From assembly GCA_023266055.1 (NCBI GenBank), contig JAHFRW010000024.1, positions 1 through 38,439 of the forward strand: a DNA stretch of 38,439 nt. Direction: 5' to 3'. Source of the DNA: Gammaproteobacteria bacterium. Its GTDB lineage: Bacteria; Pseudomonadota; Gammaproteobacteria; Ga0077554; Ga007554. The position numbers were made by a program, and so were the translations under genes. The notes under the pieces are model-generated. The model saw only the letters and a list, made by a program, of their open reading frames with translations, did no database searches and was not told the DNA's origin. The stretch's first letter is position 1. Every line of letters begins with the position of its first letter. Positions 18,520 through 27,508 of the stretch are shown here, in pieces.

Positions 18520-19257
18520 TCACGGCGCGCGGTGACGCGCCTGAGCCGCCGCCAAAATACCCCGCAACATGTTAAATTCGTTTTTATCGAGCCGGGCACG
18601 GTTAAACAAACGACGCAGACGGCGTGCCAGCAAGCGGGGCTTGGCAGGGTCGACAAAGCCAATGTCGATCACGGTTTGCCATAAATGGTCATAAAATTGC
18701 TCCATTTCTGTCGCGGTCGCCCAAGGCACATGTTCTTCATCGCCGCTGCCAGCCGCCACCGGCTGGGCCTGAAGGCTCGCCATCATTAACTCATAGGTAA
18801 CGACCTGCACCGCCGCTGCAATGTTCAGCGAGGAAAATGCCGGATTACTGGGGATATGCACCAGATAATGGCAGCGCTCCAGTTCCTCGTTGGTCAACCC
18901 GGACTGCTCGCGACCAAAAACCACCGCCACTTCCTCAGTGGCGGCTGAAGCGCTCACCGCCAGGGCAGCACAGGCGCGGGCATCGACTTGCGGCCAGGGA
19001 ATGGTGCGTAAACGGGCACTGGCACCAAAAATCAGATGGCATCCCGCCAGCGCCTCGTCCAGCGACGCCACAATCCGGGCGTGGGCCAGCACGTCATCTG
19101 CCCCCGAAGCACGCGCTGTCGCCTCCACATGCGGGTATTTTTCCGGGGCCACCAGGGTGAGCCGGGTTAACCCCATGGTTTTCATGGCACGCGCCACCGC
19201 GCCAATATTGCCGGGGTGCGTGGTACTAACCAATACTATGCGAATGTTATTTAACAT
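18520..19257 (-). CDS. trmJ: tRNA (cytidine/uridine-2'-O-)-methyltransferase TrmJ
   Basis: The 245-residue SPOUT-class enzyme shows the family's N-terminal IRIVLVSTTHPGNIGAVARA, the SAM-binding knot segments VAVVFGREQSGLTNEEL and HIPSNPAFSSLNIAAAVQVV, and a helical C-terminal extension of about 80 residues (RLLARRLRRLFNRARLDKNE, MLRGILAAAQ) that TrmJ uses for tRNA binding. It methylates the ribose of nucleotide 32 in several tRNAs. The gene is divergent from suhB, the arrangement also found in E. coli. A 106-base intergenic region with promoter elements lies between them. No frame irregularity is seen. Confidence 0.95.
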   Translation of the reverse strand: MLNNIRIVLVSTTHPGNIGAVARAMKTMGLTRLTLVAPEKYPHVEATARASGADDVLAHARIVASLDEALAGCHLIFGASARLRTIPWPQVDARACAALAVSASAATEEVAVVFGREQSGLTNEELERCHYLVHIPSNPAFSSLNIAAAVQVVTYELMMASLQAQPVAAGSGDEEHVPWATATEMEQFYDHLWQTVIDIGFVDPAKPRLLARRLRRLFNRARLDKNEFNMLRGILAAAQARHRAP

Positions 19258-19326
19258 GATTCGGTGCTATGCCCCATTATAAACGTGCCCAATATTAACA
19301 TTGAAATGACCGGAGAATGGTAATTC

Positions 19327-19335
19327 TGGTATGAT
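19327..19335 (+). promoter_or_regulatory. Extended -10 promoter element ahead of suhB
   Basis: TGGTATGAT fits an extended -10 box (TGnTATnAT), with the suhB ATG about 29 bases farther on. No -35 hexamer with normal spacing is seen: TTGAAA at 19301-19306 would give a 23-base spacer. Extended -10 promoters often tolerate a weak -35. The short leader would start near 19342. Confidence 0.35.
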
Positions 19336-19363
19336 GGAGGGCTAAATTACCAGGGTTTATACC

Positions 19364-20164
19364 ATGCATCCCATGCTTAACATCGCTATCCGGGCGGCCC
19401 GGGCAGCAGGCAACATTATCACACGCTCGGCTGAACGGCTCGATACACTCACGGTGAACACCAAATCGCATAATGACTTTGTCAGTGAGGTTGATCATCA
19501 GGCTGAAAACGAGATCATCAAGACCTTGCGCAAGGCATTCCCGGATCACAGCATTCTGGCCGAGGAAAGCGGCGCACAGGAGCGTCAAAGCGAATACACC
19601 TGGATTATTGACCCACTGGACGGCACCACCAATTTTCTGCACGGCTTCCCGCAATTCGCCGTTTCCATCGCATTACAGCATCGTGGCGCGTTGACACAGG
19701 CGGTGGTTTACGACCCATTGCGGCAAGAGCTATTCACCGCTACGCGCGGCGATGGTGCTCAGCTTAACAACCGTCGCCTGCGCGTCGCGAAAGTCAAAGG
19801 GCTGGAAGGCGCACTGCTCGGCACCGGCTTCCCCTTCAGGGATCTACGCCACCTAGAGGCCTACATGGGCATGTTCAAGGCCATGATCCCCCCCACCGCC
19901 GGCATCCGCCGCGCCGGTTCGGCCGCGCTGGATCTGGCGTATGTTGCCAGTGGCCGGCTGGACGGTTTCTGGGAAATCGGCTTGAGCCCATGGGACATGG
20001 CCGCCGGTGCACTGCTGATCCAGGAAGCTGGCGGCATGGTCAGCGACTTTGCAGGCAATGACCACTTCATGCACACAGGCAATGTAGTGGCCGGCAACCC
20101 TAAAATCTGGCAGGAAATACTGGATACCATAACGCCACACTTAACTGATGAACTGAAAAAGTGA
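19364..20164 (+). CDS. suhB: Inositol-1-monophosphatase family protein SuhB
   Basis: The 266-residue protein has the metal-binding motifs of inositol monophosphatases: LAEESG (Glu near 67), WIIDPLDGTTNFLHGFPQFA (Asp residues near 85-88) and WDMAAGALLIQEAGG near the C terminus. In enterobacteria SuhB dephosphorylates inositol-1-phosphate and, independently, joins the NusA-containing rRNA antitermination complex. Conservation at the trmJ-suhB locus suggests that this is the true SuhB orthologue and not a catabolic phosphatase. The ATG is preceded by AGGG at a distance of 9. An internal Met at codon 4 is an alternative start of no consequence. Confidence 0.95.
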   Translation: MHPMLNIAIRAARAAGNIITRSAERLDTLTVNTKSHNDFVSEVDHQAENEIIKTLRKAFPDHSILAEESGAQERQSEYTWIIDPLDGTTNFLHGFPQFAVSIALQHRGALTQAVVYDPLRQELFTATRGDGAQLNNRRLRVAKVKGLEGALLGTGFPFRDLRHLEAYMGMFKAMIPPTAGIRRAGSAALDLAYVASGRLDGFWEIGLSPWDMAAGALLIQEAGGMVSDFAGNDHFMHTGNVVAGNPKIWQEILDTITPHLTDELKK

Positions 20165-20176
20165 GAACGTACTCTC

Positions 20177-20202
20177 AAGGCTAAAATAGAAGGCTAAAAT
20201 AG
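20177..20202 (+). repeat. Tandem 13-base direct repeat between suhB and mutS
   Basis: AAGGCTAAAATAG occurs twice without a gap (20177-20189, 20190-20202), ending 13 bases before the mutS GTG. Two perfect units could have arisen by slippage. The copies sit where a promoter -10 or leader would be, and each contains a TAAAAT box. Confidence 0.8.
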
Positions 20203-20215
20203 TTGGAACGGACCC

Positions 20216-22939
20216 GTGACTAGCAAACCCGAACAACCACCCGCTACCCTCCATACCCCGATGATGCAGCAATACCTGCGCATCAAGAGCGAGCACCCTC
20301 ATCAACTGGTGTTCTATCGCATGGGGGATTTTTACGAACTGTTTTTTGACGATGCCCGCAAGGCAGCACGGCTGCTGGATATTACGCTCACGTCACGCGG
20401 TCAATCCGGTGGTGAGCCGATTGCCATGGCAGGCGTACCCTATCATGCCGCCGATGGTTATCTGGCGCGGCTGGTCAAGCTGGGTGAATCCGTCGCGATT
20501 TGCGAACAGATAGGTGATCCGGCAACCTCCAAAGGACCCGTAGAACGCAAGGTCGTACGCATTGTCACCCCGGGCACTGTCACCGATGAAGCGTTACTGG
20601 ATGCCATCTCCACCTCTGGCCGCGACAATGTACTGGCAGCCATACAGCAGAACGGCGAAACCTTTGGCATTGCCACACTCGACATTACCAGCGGCCGTTT
20701 CATCATTCTGGAAATGCAGGGCGCACACGCCGCACTTGATGAACTGGAACGCATTAAACCTGCCGAATTACTGCTAAGCGAAAACCTGCCCAGCCGCACC
20801 TTGTTTGAAGAACGCCGTGGACTACGCTATCAACCACCGTGGTATTTTGAAATTGACAGCGCCACGCGCCTGCTCACCGCGCAAATGGGTACACGCGATC
20901 TCTCCGGCTTTGGGTGTGACGGGCTGCACAGCGCCATTGCCGCAGCCGGCTGTTTGCTGCAATACGCACGCGATACCCAGCGCGCCACCCTGCCACACAT
21001 TCAGGGCCTCAAGGTTGAGCGGCGCGAAGACACCATCCTGCTTGACACCGCCACGCGCCGCAATCTCGAACTGGAAACCAATCTGTTCGGTGGCACTGAC
21101 AATACCCTGAGCAGCGTGATGGACCACAGTGCCACAGCCATGGGCAGCCGTTTACTGCGGCGCTGGATCAACCGCCCTCTACGTGACCCGGTCGTGTTAC
21201 GTCAGCGTTACCACAGCATCAGCACATTGCTCGACAATCATGGTTATACTGCATTACACACGCTATTACGTAATATAGGCGACGTTGAGCGCATTCTGGC
21301 ACGTGTCGCACTCAAGTCTGCCCGCCCCCGCGATCTTGCGCAACTGCGTAACGCGCTCGGTGAATTACCCCGGTTGCACAACGCCGTACAGGAATGTACA
21401 CGCGCCGCAGCAAGCACAACTGCCTGGATACATAACATCCCGGAAGACCACCGTGACGCAGCCATTCCACACGATCAAAACACACCGTTACTGGACGACG
21501 TGTGTCAGCGCATGGGTACACATCCACAGATTCACACCTTGCTGCAACGCGCGATTCTCGAAACACCACCCATGCTGATTCGCGACGGTGGCGTCATCGC
21601 ACCCGGCTACGATGCGGAACTGGATGAGTTACGCGGGTTAAGCGAAAATGCCGGCCAATATCTGCTTGACCTCGAAACCCGTGAACGCCAGCGCACCGGC
21701 ATCAGCACCCTCAAGGTCAACTACAACCGCGTGCATGGTTATTACATTGAAGTAACGCGCGCCCAATCCGAACATGTGCCTGCAGACTACCAGCGCCGTC
21801 AAACCCTGAAAGGTGCGGAGCGTTACATCACCCCTGAACTCAAGGCCTTTGAAGACAAGGCACTCAGCGCCCGCGACCGCGCGCTGGCACGCGAAAAAAT
21901 GCTGTATGACGCACTGCTCGAAGAATTACTGCCACATCTTGGCCGCCTGCAAACCACTGCAGCAGCACTCGCCGAACTGGACGTGCTCACCACCCTGGCT
22001 GAACGCGCCGACACACTCAACCTGGGTCAGCCAACACTGATCGAGACTCCGATGCTGCACATCGAAGGCGGGCGCCACCCCGTGGTGGAACAGAACCTCG
22101 ACACACCCTTTGTCGCCAACGATATGGTGTTGCATGACGAACGGCGCATGCTCATCATCACCGGCCCCAACATGGGCGGCAAATCGACCTACATGCGTCA
22201 AGCCGCACTCATCACCCTGCTCGCCCACATAGGCAGTTTCGTCCCCGCACAACACGCCGTGTTCGGCCCTGTCGACCGCATCTTTACGCGTATTGGTGCA
22301 TCCGATGACCTCGCAGGCGGGCGCTCCACCTTCATGGTTGAAATGACCGAGACGGCCAACATCCTCCACAACGCCACGGAACACAGCCTGGTATTGATGG
22401 ATGAAGTCGGGCGTGGCACCAGCACCTTCGACGGCCTGTCACTGGCCTGGGCCTGCGCCGAACATCTGGCGCACAAGGTACGTGCTTTCACCCTGTTCGC
22501 CACCCATTACTTTGAACTCACAACCCTGCCGGACACCATCGCCAGCGCCGCCAACGCCCATCTCGACGCGGTAGAGCATGGCGACAGTATCGTCTTCCTG
22601 CACGCCGTCAAGGACGGCCCTGCCAACCAGAGCTATGGTCTGCAAGTGGCGGCCCTTGCCGGCGTGCCCCGCATCGTCATCGACCAGGCCAGGCACCGCC
22701 TCGCACAACTGGAAAGCAACACCACCGCACACGGCAACCTATCTCATGCGAGCGCCGTAAAAACCACCCTCTTCCCTGATCCTGCCACCACTCGTTCCAG
22801 CAACCCGCAAATGTCCCTGTTTTCCGGCACCCTGCCCCACCCTGCCATTGATGTCCTTAACGACATCGACCCGGACACCCTCACCCCCCGCCAGGCGCTG
22901 GAAACACTCTACAAGCTCAAAAAATTATTGCAGAGTTGA
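20216..22939 (+). CDS. mutS: DNA mismatch repair ATPase MutS
   Basis: The 907-residue protein carries the mismatch-reading Phe39-x-Glu41 in [14 protein letters not shown], the connector and lever domains, the clamp ([20 protein letters not shown]) and the ATPase. The Walker A motif is [14 protein letters not shown] near residue 648, followed by the signature [15 protein letters not shown], Walker [17 protein letters not shown] and FATHYFELT. The C-terminal tetramerisation tail ends in [16 protein letters not shown], so the protein is full length. Translation appears to start at GTG 20216, only 51 bases after suhB, suggesting possible cotranscription; a later ATG at 20261 would leave a shorter N terminus. 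Its fdxA neighbour matches the arrangement in pseudomonads. Confidence 0.97.
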   Translation: MTSKPEQPPATLHTPMMQQYLRIKSEHPHQLVFYRMGDFYELFFDDARKAARLLDITLTSRGQSGGEPIAMAGVPYHAADGYLARLVKLGESVAICEQIGDPATSKGPVERKVVRIVTPGTVTDEALLDAISTSGRDNVLAAIQQNGETFGIATLDITSGRFIILEMQGAHAALDELERIKPAELLLSENLPSRTLFEERRGLRYQPPWYFEIDSATRLLTAQMGTRDLSGFGCDGLHSAIAAAGCLLQYARDTQRATLPHIQGLKVERREDTILLDTATRRNLELETNLFGGTDNTLSSVMDHSATAMGSRLLRRWINRPLRDPVVLRQRYHSISTLLDNHGYTALHTLLRNIGDVERILARVALKSARPRDLAQLRNALGELPRLHNAVQECTRAAASTTAWIHNIPEDHRDAAIPHDQNTPLLDDVCQRMGTHPQIHTLLQRAILETPPMLIRDGGVIAPGYDAELDELRGLSENAGQYLLDLETRERQRTGISTLKVNYNRVHGYYIEVTRAQSEHVPADYQRRQTLKGAERYITPELKAFEDKALSARDRALAREKMLYDALLEELLPHLGRLQTTAAALAELDVLTTLAERADTLNLGQPTLIETPMLHIEGGRHPVVEQNLDTPFVANDMVLHDERRMLIITGPNMGGKSTYMRQAALITLLAHIGSFVPAQHAVFGPVDRIFTRIGASDDLAGGRSTFMVEMTETANILHNATEHSLVLMDEVGRGTSTFDGLSLAWACAEHLAHKVRAFTLFATHYFELTTLPDTIASAANAHLDAVEHGDSIVFLHAVKDGPANQSYGLQVAALAGVPRIVIDQARHRLAQLESNTTAHGNLSHASAVKTTLFPDPATTRSSNPQMSLFSGTLPHPAIDVLNDIDPDTLTPRQALETLYKLKKLLQS

Positions 22940-23171
22940 CCCAAATGCGCATAAATCCACAAAATTTACTGCAAAGACTCGCCACAGAAGATAAAAAATA
23001 TTAAAATAACACATGCTGGGCAGTACCTGCCTTCTCACGCCAGAAGAGCCGCTGCCGCAATAATGATCTGGTCTCTGTTACGGAACCTCTACTGAATTAA
23101 TCAAAGGTTCCATACTTTATTTTGAACATTTCGCTCGAAATGGCAGATGCTGTTTGTACCTGGAGACTTGC

Positions 23172-23495
23172 ATGACCTTTATCGTTGTCGAAAACTGCAT
23201 CAAATGCAAATACACGGATTGCGTTGAAGTGTGTCCGGTGGACTGCTTTCACGAAGGCCCAAACTTTCTGGTGATTGACCCGGACGAGTGTATTGACTGC
23301 ACCCTGTGCGAACCGGAATGCCCGGCAGAGGCGATTTTTTCAGAGCATGATCTGCCTGCTGATCAGAAGCACTTTCTGGAACTCAATGCCGAGTTAACCA
23401 AGCTCTGGCCGGTCATCACTGAAAAAATTGATGCACCGGAAGATGCGGACACCTGGAAAGGTGTTGCAGATAAACTCAAACTGCTTGAGCGTTAA
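23172..23495 (+). CDS. fdxA: Seven-iron ferredoxin FdxA
   Basis: From the ATG at 23172 (GGAG upstream) the product is 107 residues, the length of Azotobacter-type ferredoxin I; the frame could open at a TTG six codons earlier. Cysteines 9, 12, 17, 21 and 25 in [19 protein letters not shown], and the second set in [14 protein letters not shown], match the [3Fe-4S] plus [4Fe-4S] ligand pattern, including the extra Cys25. The C-terminal helical part ([19 protein letters not shown]) is also typical. It is a soluble low-potential electron carrier whose partner here is unknown. It lies 232 bases after mutS, enough for its own promoter, and 12 bases before the lipoprotein gene. Confidence 0.95.
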   Translation: MTFIVVENCIKCKYTDCVEVCPVDCFHEGPNFLVIDPDECIDCTLCEPECPAEAIFSEHDLPADQKHFLELNAELTKLWPVITEKIDAPEDADTWKGVADKLKLLER

Positions 23496-23507
23496 AAAAT
23501 TCCTGAT

Positions 23508-24356
23508 ATGTCGATCATCAATGCCACCGCGACAACCCGAACACGGCCCATCCTGCTTCTGGTCGTCGCTGTGTTGTGTGGCTGTTCCGCACAGCCACCG
23601 TTATCTGACATTGTGTATGCGCGCGACAAAGCCATTTACCCGCTGGATCATTACACCCCGCACAAAACCGTAGACAATATCAGTGTCGCCATGGTGCCCT
23701 ATGCCCCAGGACACAACATCTACGCCGATCCACAACCCCCTCCACAACCCTCTGTCGAAATTGAAGCCGACACTGAGACCAGAACCGATAGCGACACCCA
23801 CAATGGCCATGGACTCAACGTACTGGAGGCGGGTGTACAGCCCTTGCGATTAATCGTCTTGCAGCAGGGTAACGGCGAAATTCTGCTGGACCCCGAACAC
23901 ATCACGGGCGTCGCAGGCAATATTCGTTACCAGACCTATACCGCCGCGCAGGCCATTGACCTGGTGCTGCAATCCGATGTCTTTCGTGAGGCCATTAAAG
24001 GTAGCCACGTCCGGCCGTTATTGCGCTCCATTCTTGGCGGTGAAGTGCTCGTGGCCGCCGTCAAGGGTGGCGTCAAAGGCATCGCATCCGGGGGTATTGT
24101 TGGTGGTACATCCGGTGTCGCGAAAGGTGCAGCCGGCGCCGGCATGGAGCGCGCCTATGGCTATGAAAAAGCCTTGCGCCAGCTCATCACACGGGAATAC
24201 AACGATCAGGCACTCAAGCGGCAAACGTTGTATCCGGGGTATCACACCGACGGATTGATTTTCCTGCCCAGTCAAAAGGGCATTACCCGCATCGACATTC
24301 CCGCCTATGATATGCAGACCAAAAAAGCCGTGTTAATTTCACTGGAACTACAATAA
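23508..24356 (+). CDS. Predicted lipoprotein with glycine-rich membrane-like segment, function unknown
   Basis: I do not recognise this 282-residue protein. It has a lipoprotein signal peptide ending LLLVVAVLCGC, with lipidated Cys26. A low-complexity Pro/acidic linker follows (about 75-105: QPPPQPSVEIEADTETRTDS). A globular part then has LRLIVLQQGNGEILLDPEHI. At about 180-215 a long Gly/Ala/Val stretch (GGVKGIASGGIVGGTSGVAK) could be a Gly-zipper or membrane-inserting hairpin. The C-terminal domain ends with GLIFLPSQKGITRIDIPAYD. Residue +2 after Cys is Ser, which in enterobacteria favours outer-membrane sorting. It starts 12 bases after fdxA, so cotranscription is likely, but a functional link is not implied. 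Its last 9 bases overlap the end of alr, which is transcribed in the opposite direction. Confidence 0.75.
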   Translation: MSIINATATTRTRPILLLVVAVLCGCSAQPPLSDIVYARDKAIYPLDHYTPHKTVDNISVAMVPYAPGHNIYADPQPPPQPSVEIEADTETRTDSDTHNGHGLNVLEAGVQPLRLIVLQQGNGEILLDPEHITGVAGNIRYQTYTAAQAIDLVLQSDVFREAIKGSHVRPLLRSILGGEVLVAAVKGGVKGIASGGIVGGTSGVAKGAAGAGMERAYGYEKALRQLITREYNDQALKRQTLYPGYHTDGLIFLPSQKGITRIDIPAYDMQTKKAVLISLELQ

Positions 24357-25490
24357 CTCAGCAAACCTCACCCGCTGCGTCACACCACACAGTAGTTGAT
24401 AGGGAATAGTATTCGCCCAACATGCTACCTCCTCCACAGGTAGGCCTTCACCCCATAGTGTCACACCATCACCGATGCATGCCTGTGGCTGACTGCTTAA
24501 ATCCACACTGAGCATATCCATCGACACACGGCCAATCAGGGGTACACGCTGACCATTCACCAGCACGGGCGTACCGGACACGGCATGACGTGGATAACCA
24601 TCCCCATACCCCATCGCCACCACACCCACGGGCATAGCGTGGGGACACACCCACGATGCCGCATAACCAATCGCGTCACCTTTCCTGTAATGATTAATCG
24701 CGATCAGTCTTGAGGTCAGCGTCATCACTGGCCTCAGATCATGATCCGCTGCACATGGATGTGCGAATGCCACATGAGGTAGGATGCCGGGAGCGGCCGC
24801 CGTGCTACTCATGAACGGCGACACACCATACAGCATAATACCGGGGCGCACCCACATGTGAGAAAGGTCACGATGCGTTTGCGGCCAGCCGAGTATCGCC
24901 GCAGAATTGGCGATACTGCGCTCCGCTGCCATTCCCGTCGTTGCAACATCAAAACATGCCAGTTGCTGCTGCGTCTGAGGGCTGGCAAGATCATCCGCAC
25001 TGGCCAGATGCGTCATAAGCCGCACTGGCCCACGCACACTCCGGCAGGCCGTTAGACGGCGCCAGGCATCGGCCACTTTTTCGGGGGCGAAGCCGAGACG
25101 GTGCATACCTGAATCGATTTTGAGCCAGACCCTAATGGGTATAGCAAGCGGCGTGGCTTCGAGAATGGCAAGCTGTGCGGGATGATGTATGACAACATCA
25201 AAATCGTGCCGTTGTATCAGTGTCAATTCAGCCGTTTCAAAAAAACCTTCGAGCAGGGTAACGGGGGTTGTAATGCCCGCCTCACGCAGCGTAATGGCTT
25301 CATCAATACTGGCCACACCCACAGCATCAACGCTGGCATCCGCCAGCGTGCGTGCTACACGTACCATGCCGTGCCCATAGCCATTGGCCTTAACCATCGC
25401 CATCACCCGACACTGCGGCGCAACTTCACGTACACGCGCTAAGTTGTGACGCAACGCCGCCAGATCAATGCACACCTCAGCCGCCCGCAT
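24348..25490 (-). CDS. alr: Alanine racemase
   Basis: The 380-residue PLP enzyme has Lys34 in VMAMVKANGYGHG for the cofactor aldimine, VWLKIDSGMHRLGF, the second catalytic base in VAMGYGDGYPRH (Tyr), and GRVSMDMLSVDL. It supplies D-alanine for peptidoglycan. The protein is about 20 residues longer than usual. The excess maps to a segment after GIMLYGVSPF, roughly residues 220-245 (STAAAPGILPHVAFAHPCAA), before LRPVMTLTSRLIAI. In many gammaproteobacteria alr directly follows dnaB; here about 3.4 kb of other genes separates the two, with both still on the minus strand. It overlaps the convergent lipoprotein gene by 9 bases. Confidence 0.95.
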   Translation of the reverse strand: MRAAEVCIDLAALRHNLARVREVAPQCRVMAMVKANGYGHGMVRVARTLADASVDAVGVASIDEAITLREAGITTPVTLLEGFFETAELTLIQRHDFDVVIHHPAQLAILEATPLAIPIRVWLKIDSGMHRLGFAPEKVADAWRRLTACRSVRGPVRLMTHLASADDLASPQTQQQLACFDVATTGMAAERSIANSAAILGWPQTHRDLSHMWVRPGIMLYGVSPFMSSTAAAPGILPHVAFAHPCAADHDLRPVMTLTSRLIAINHYRKGDAIGYAASWVCPHAMPVGVVAMGYGDGYPRHAVSGTPVLVNGQRVPLIGRVSMDMLSVDLSSQPQACIGDGVTLWGEGLPVEEVACWANTIPYQLLCGVTQRVRFAELL

Positions 25491-25989
25491 TATGTTCCCC
25501 TACCGTTCGCCACGTAGAACGCCCACTCTGATTCAACACCGTTCTTCCTGCCCAAACATTCTCCAAGCTTTGAGGGTGTTTTTCAATGCTGTGCAAAGCA
25601 TAGAACTTTAATAAACCTTTCGTAACTATCAGTATATTTATATAGCTGCCCTGAACATCATATTAAAAATAGGGTCTTAGGAAGTTGAGCACATTTTAAA
25701 GTGTGTTAACTTCCTAAGACCCTATAAAAATACTCTCCTCTCTCAGCCTTCCCTTCCAGAGTCGGTTCTTGGAAAAAACACCCCTATCCTCATCATCATA
25801 AAACTATAATCAGCACCTTAAGGCAGCCTTTGATGCAGGAGTAGATCGTATCACAAGACACCTAATATCTGGCCTAGATCATCTTCAGCGTAAAATCTGG
25901 GAAAATTAACGCACATCAATTGAGGCTGAGCTAAACCATTGATTATTGTTCCCACTGAGTTTTCTTCCAATTAAGCAACACCGCTCCCT
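25491..25989. other. Non-coding stretch between alr and lysR
   Basis: About 500 bases, AT-richer than the flanks, without a credible coding frame. It contains the 57-base inverted repeat at 25669-25725 and presumably the alr promoter. I see no transposase fragment and no other convincing repeat. Confidence 0.6.
25669..25725 (-). terminator. Long perfect-arm inverted repeat, probable terminator of lysR
   Basis: ATAGGGTCTTAGGAAGTT (25669-25686) is perfectly complementary to 25708-25725, 18 base pairs, enclosing 21 bases that can themselves pair (CACA...TGTG). Read on the minus strand the hairpin is followed by TATTTTTAA, as in an intrinsic terminator, and it lies about 265 bases beyond the lysR stop. 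On the plus strand no T-run follows. The long stem and A/T flanks also resemble small mobile repeats, so a MITE-like origin is possible. Confidence 0.5.
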
Positions 25990-26907
25990 CTAGAGTTCCA
26001 GCGATCGCAACACACCAAGCAACCAGAGCGTCGCTGGGTCTTTCTCATAGATACGATGATAGTTCAACGAGAATTGAGGTTTAGGTAAATCACCCGGCGG
26101 ATTCTGTACACACAAATCCAGCGCATTAACCAAGGAAACGGCGATACGCCGCGGCACGGTCAAGAGCGCATCACCTTGAGCAACGATACGCGCTGCCGCC
26201 CAATAACTACGTGTAGTCACGGCAATGTGTCTTTGTACATTTTGCGCTGCAAGCCAGTTATCCACGATATTGTCGCGCAAACCAAGTGGGGATGGGTAAA
26301 CATGAGATTGTGTCAAATAGCGCTTTAAGGTCATGCGTTGCTTTGCTAAAGGGTGCTTAGACGCCATTAAGCAAGTCCAATCATCGTCAAACCATGGCTC
26401 ACTGTTGACGTATGCGCTATTACCCGTCATATAGTTCGCGGCGGCGATCACGACATGAGTTTCACCACTGGCCAGACCGGGTTCAGAATCGGCGGCCGAC
26501 AAGGTTTGTGTTGCCAATTCAACGCCGGGGGCAAGGCGGCGCAACGCAGCGGCTAACATTGGTAACACAATACACTCGCCATAATCATTCATCGCAATCA
26601 CAAAACGCGTCTTGGCACTGGCAGGGGCAAAAGGCGGCGGCGGCTGGATCGTGCGCGCGATTTGATTCAGAATAGCGCGCACCGGTGCCGTCAACTGACG
26701 AGCACGTGGCGTCGGCTGCATACCTCGGCGGTCACGAATCAATAACGGATCGTCGAGCATGTCCCGTAGACGACTAAGTGCGTTGCTCATTGCCGGTTGA
26801 CTCAGAAAGACGCGCTTAGCCGCACGCGAAACGTTTTGTTCAGTCACTAAGGCGTCAAAAATCAACAGTAAGTTTAAATCTAATCGTCGCAGATCATTAA
26901 TATTCAT
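25990..26907 (-). CDS. LysR-family transcriptional regulator
   Basis: From the ATG at 26907 the product is 305 residues, typical for the family. The N-terminal winged helix-turn-helix is clear (LRRLDLNLLLIFDALVTEQN, then VSRAAKRVFLSQPAMSNALS), as is the linker helix. The effector domain begins near TRFVIAMNDYGECIVLPMLA. A longer frame starting at 26937 adds ten residues (MDCFYGIIHF) not typical for the family, so I prefer the shorter form. It is transcribed away from the glcG-like gene with a 94-base gap, the classic LysR layout, so it probably controls that operon and itself. A palindrome lies directly over its start. The effector is unknown. Confidence 0.9.
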   Translation of the reverse strand: MNINDLRRLDLNLLLIFDALVTEQNVSRAAKRVFLSQPAMSNALSRLRDMLDDPLLIRDRRGMQPTPRARQLTAPVRAILNQIARTIQPPPPFAPASAKTRFVIAMNDYGECIVLPMLAAALRRLAPGVELATQTLSAADSEPGLASGETHVVIAAANYMTGNSAYVNSEPWFDDDWTCLMASKHPLAKQRMTLKRYLTQSHVYPSPLGLRDNIVDNWLAAQNVQRHIAVTTRSYWAAARIVAQGDALLTVPRRIAVSLVNALDLCVQNPPGDLPKPQFSLNYHRIYEKDPATLWLLGVLRSLEL

Positions 26908-26917
26908 GAAATGAATA
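26901..26917. promoter_or_regulatory. Candidate LysR operator overlapping the lysR start codon
   Basis: TATTCAT-GAA-ATGAATA is a perfect 7-base dyad with a 3-base centre, and contains the T-N11-A pattern of LysR boxes. It covers the lysR ATG (26905-26907) and is centred about 44 bases before the predicted transcription start of the divergent operon. Autorepression plus activation of the glcG-like gene would fit (inference). Confidence 0.4.
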
Positions 26918-26940
26918 ATACCATAAAAACAATCCATTTT

Positions 26941-26946
26941 TATAAT
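26941..26946 (+). promoter_or_regulatory. -10 box for the glcG-like operon
   Basis: A perfect TATAAT lies 55 bases before the ATG. No good -35 hexamer is found at 16-18 bases upstream (ATACCA at 26918-26923), as expected for a promoter that needs an activator such as the adjacent LysR protein. Confidence 0.4.
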
Positions 26947-27001
26947 AGTTAGGCGCGTGCTAAGCTGTTTACATCATTTCAACTAACACGGAGACCGCAC
27001 C

Positions 27002-27508
27002 ATGAAAACAAAAAACCTCATCATTTCTTTACTATCAGCAGGTATCCTCGCCAGCGCCACCGCCGTGACGGCGAAGACGCCACCGCCTAAACCCGTCGCT
27101 TCATTAACGGTTGAAGCTGCGCAAACGGCAGCCATGACAGCATTACAGCAATGCCGGACACAAGGGTACGCTGTGAGCGTTGCAGTAGTCGACCGTCATG
27201 GTAATCTTGTTGTGCAATTGCGTGATCCGCAAGCAGGGCCGCACACGGTCAACAGCGCTTTCGGTAAAGCATTTACCGCCGCCAGCATGGGTCAGCCGAC
27301 GGCGAACGTGGCCGAGCTAATCGCTACCAACCCAGCATTAGCGGGATTGCGAGACATGGATTCGCGCATGGTCATTCTTGGTGGCGGCTTACCCATGGCA
27401 ATTGACGGTAATCGTGTCGGTGGCATTGGTGTTGGCGGTGCGCCAGGTGGCCACTTGGACGCGGCATGTGCTCAATCTGGCTTGGATTCCGTAGGCGCTC
27501 GCTTATGA
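27002..27508 (+). CDS. Exported GlcG/HbpS-family (heme-binding-like) protein
   Basis: The 168-residue product starts with a signal peptide (MKTKNLIISLLSAGILASAT, cut after TAVTA). The mature protein is a single GlcG/HbpS/DUF336 domain: LTVEAAQTAAMTALQQCRTQ, AVSVAVVDRHGNLVVQLRDP, FGKAFTAASMGQPTANVAEL, then a glycine-rich end GGGLPMAIDGNRVGGIGVGG and GGHLDAACAQSGLDSV. HbpS of Streptomyces binds heme and iron extracellularly and interacts with a sensor kinase; other family members bind corrinoids or have no known ligand. Here the protein is likely periplasmic. It carries the conserved DRHGN and GIGVGG stretches, which points to an intact fold. The next gene overlaps its stop by 4 bases, so the two products probably work together. 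The start has GGAG 9 bases upstream. Confidence 0.88.
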   Translation: MKTKNLIISLLSAGILASATAVTAKTPPPKPVASLTVEAAQTAAMTALQQCRTQGYAVSVAVVDRHGNLVVQLRDPQAGPHTVNSAFGKAFTAASMGQPTANVAELIATNPALAGLRDMDSRMVILGGGLPMAIDGNRVGGIGVGGAPGGHLDAACAQSGLDSVGARL

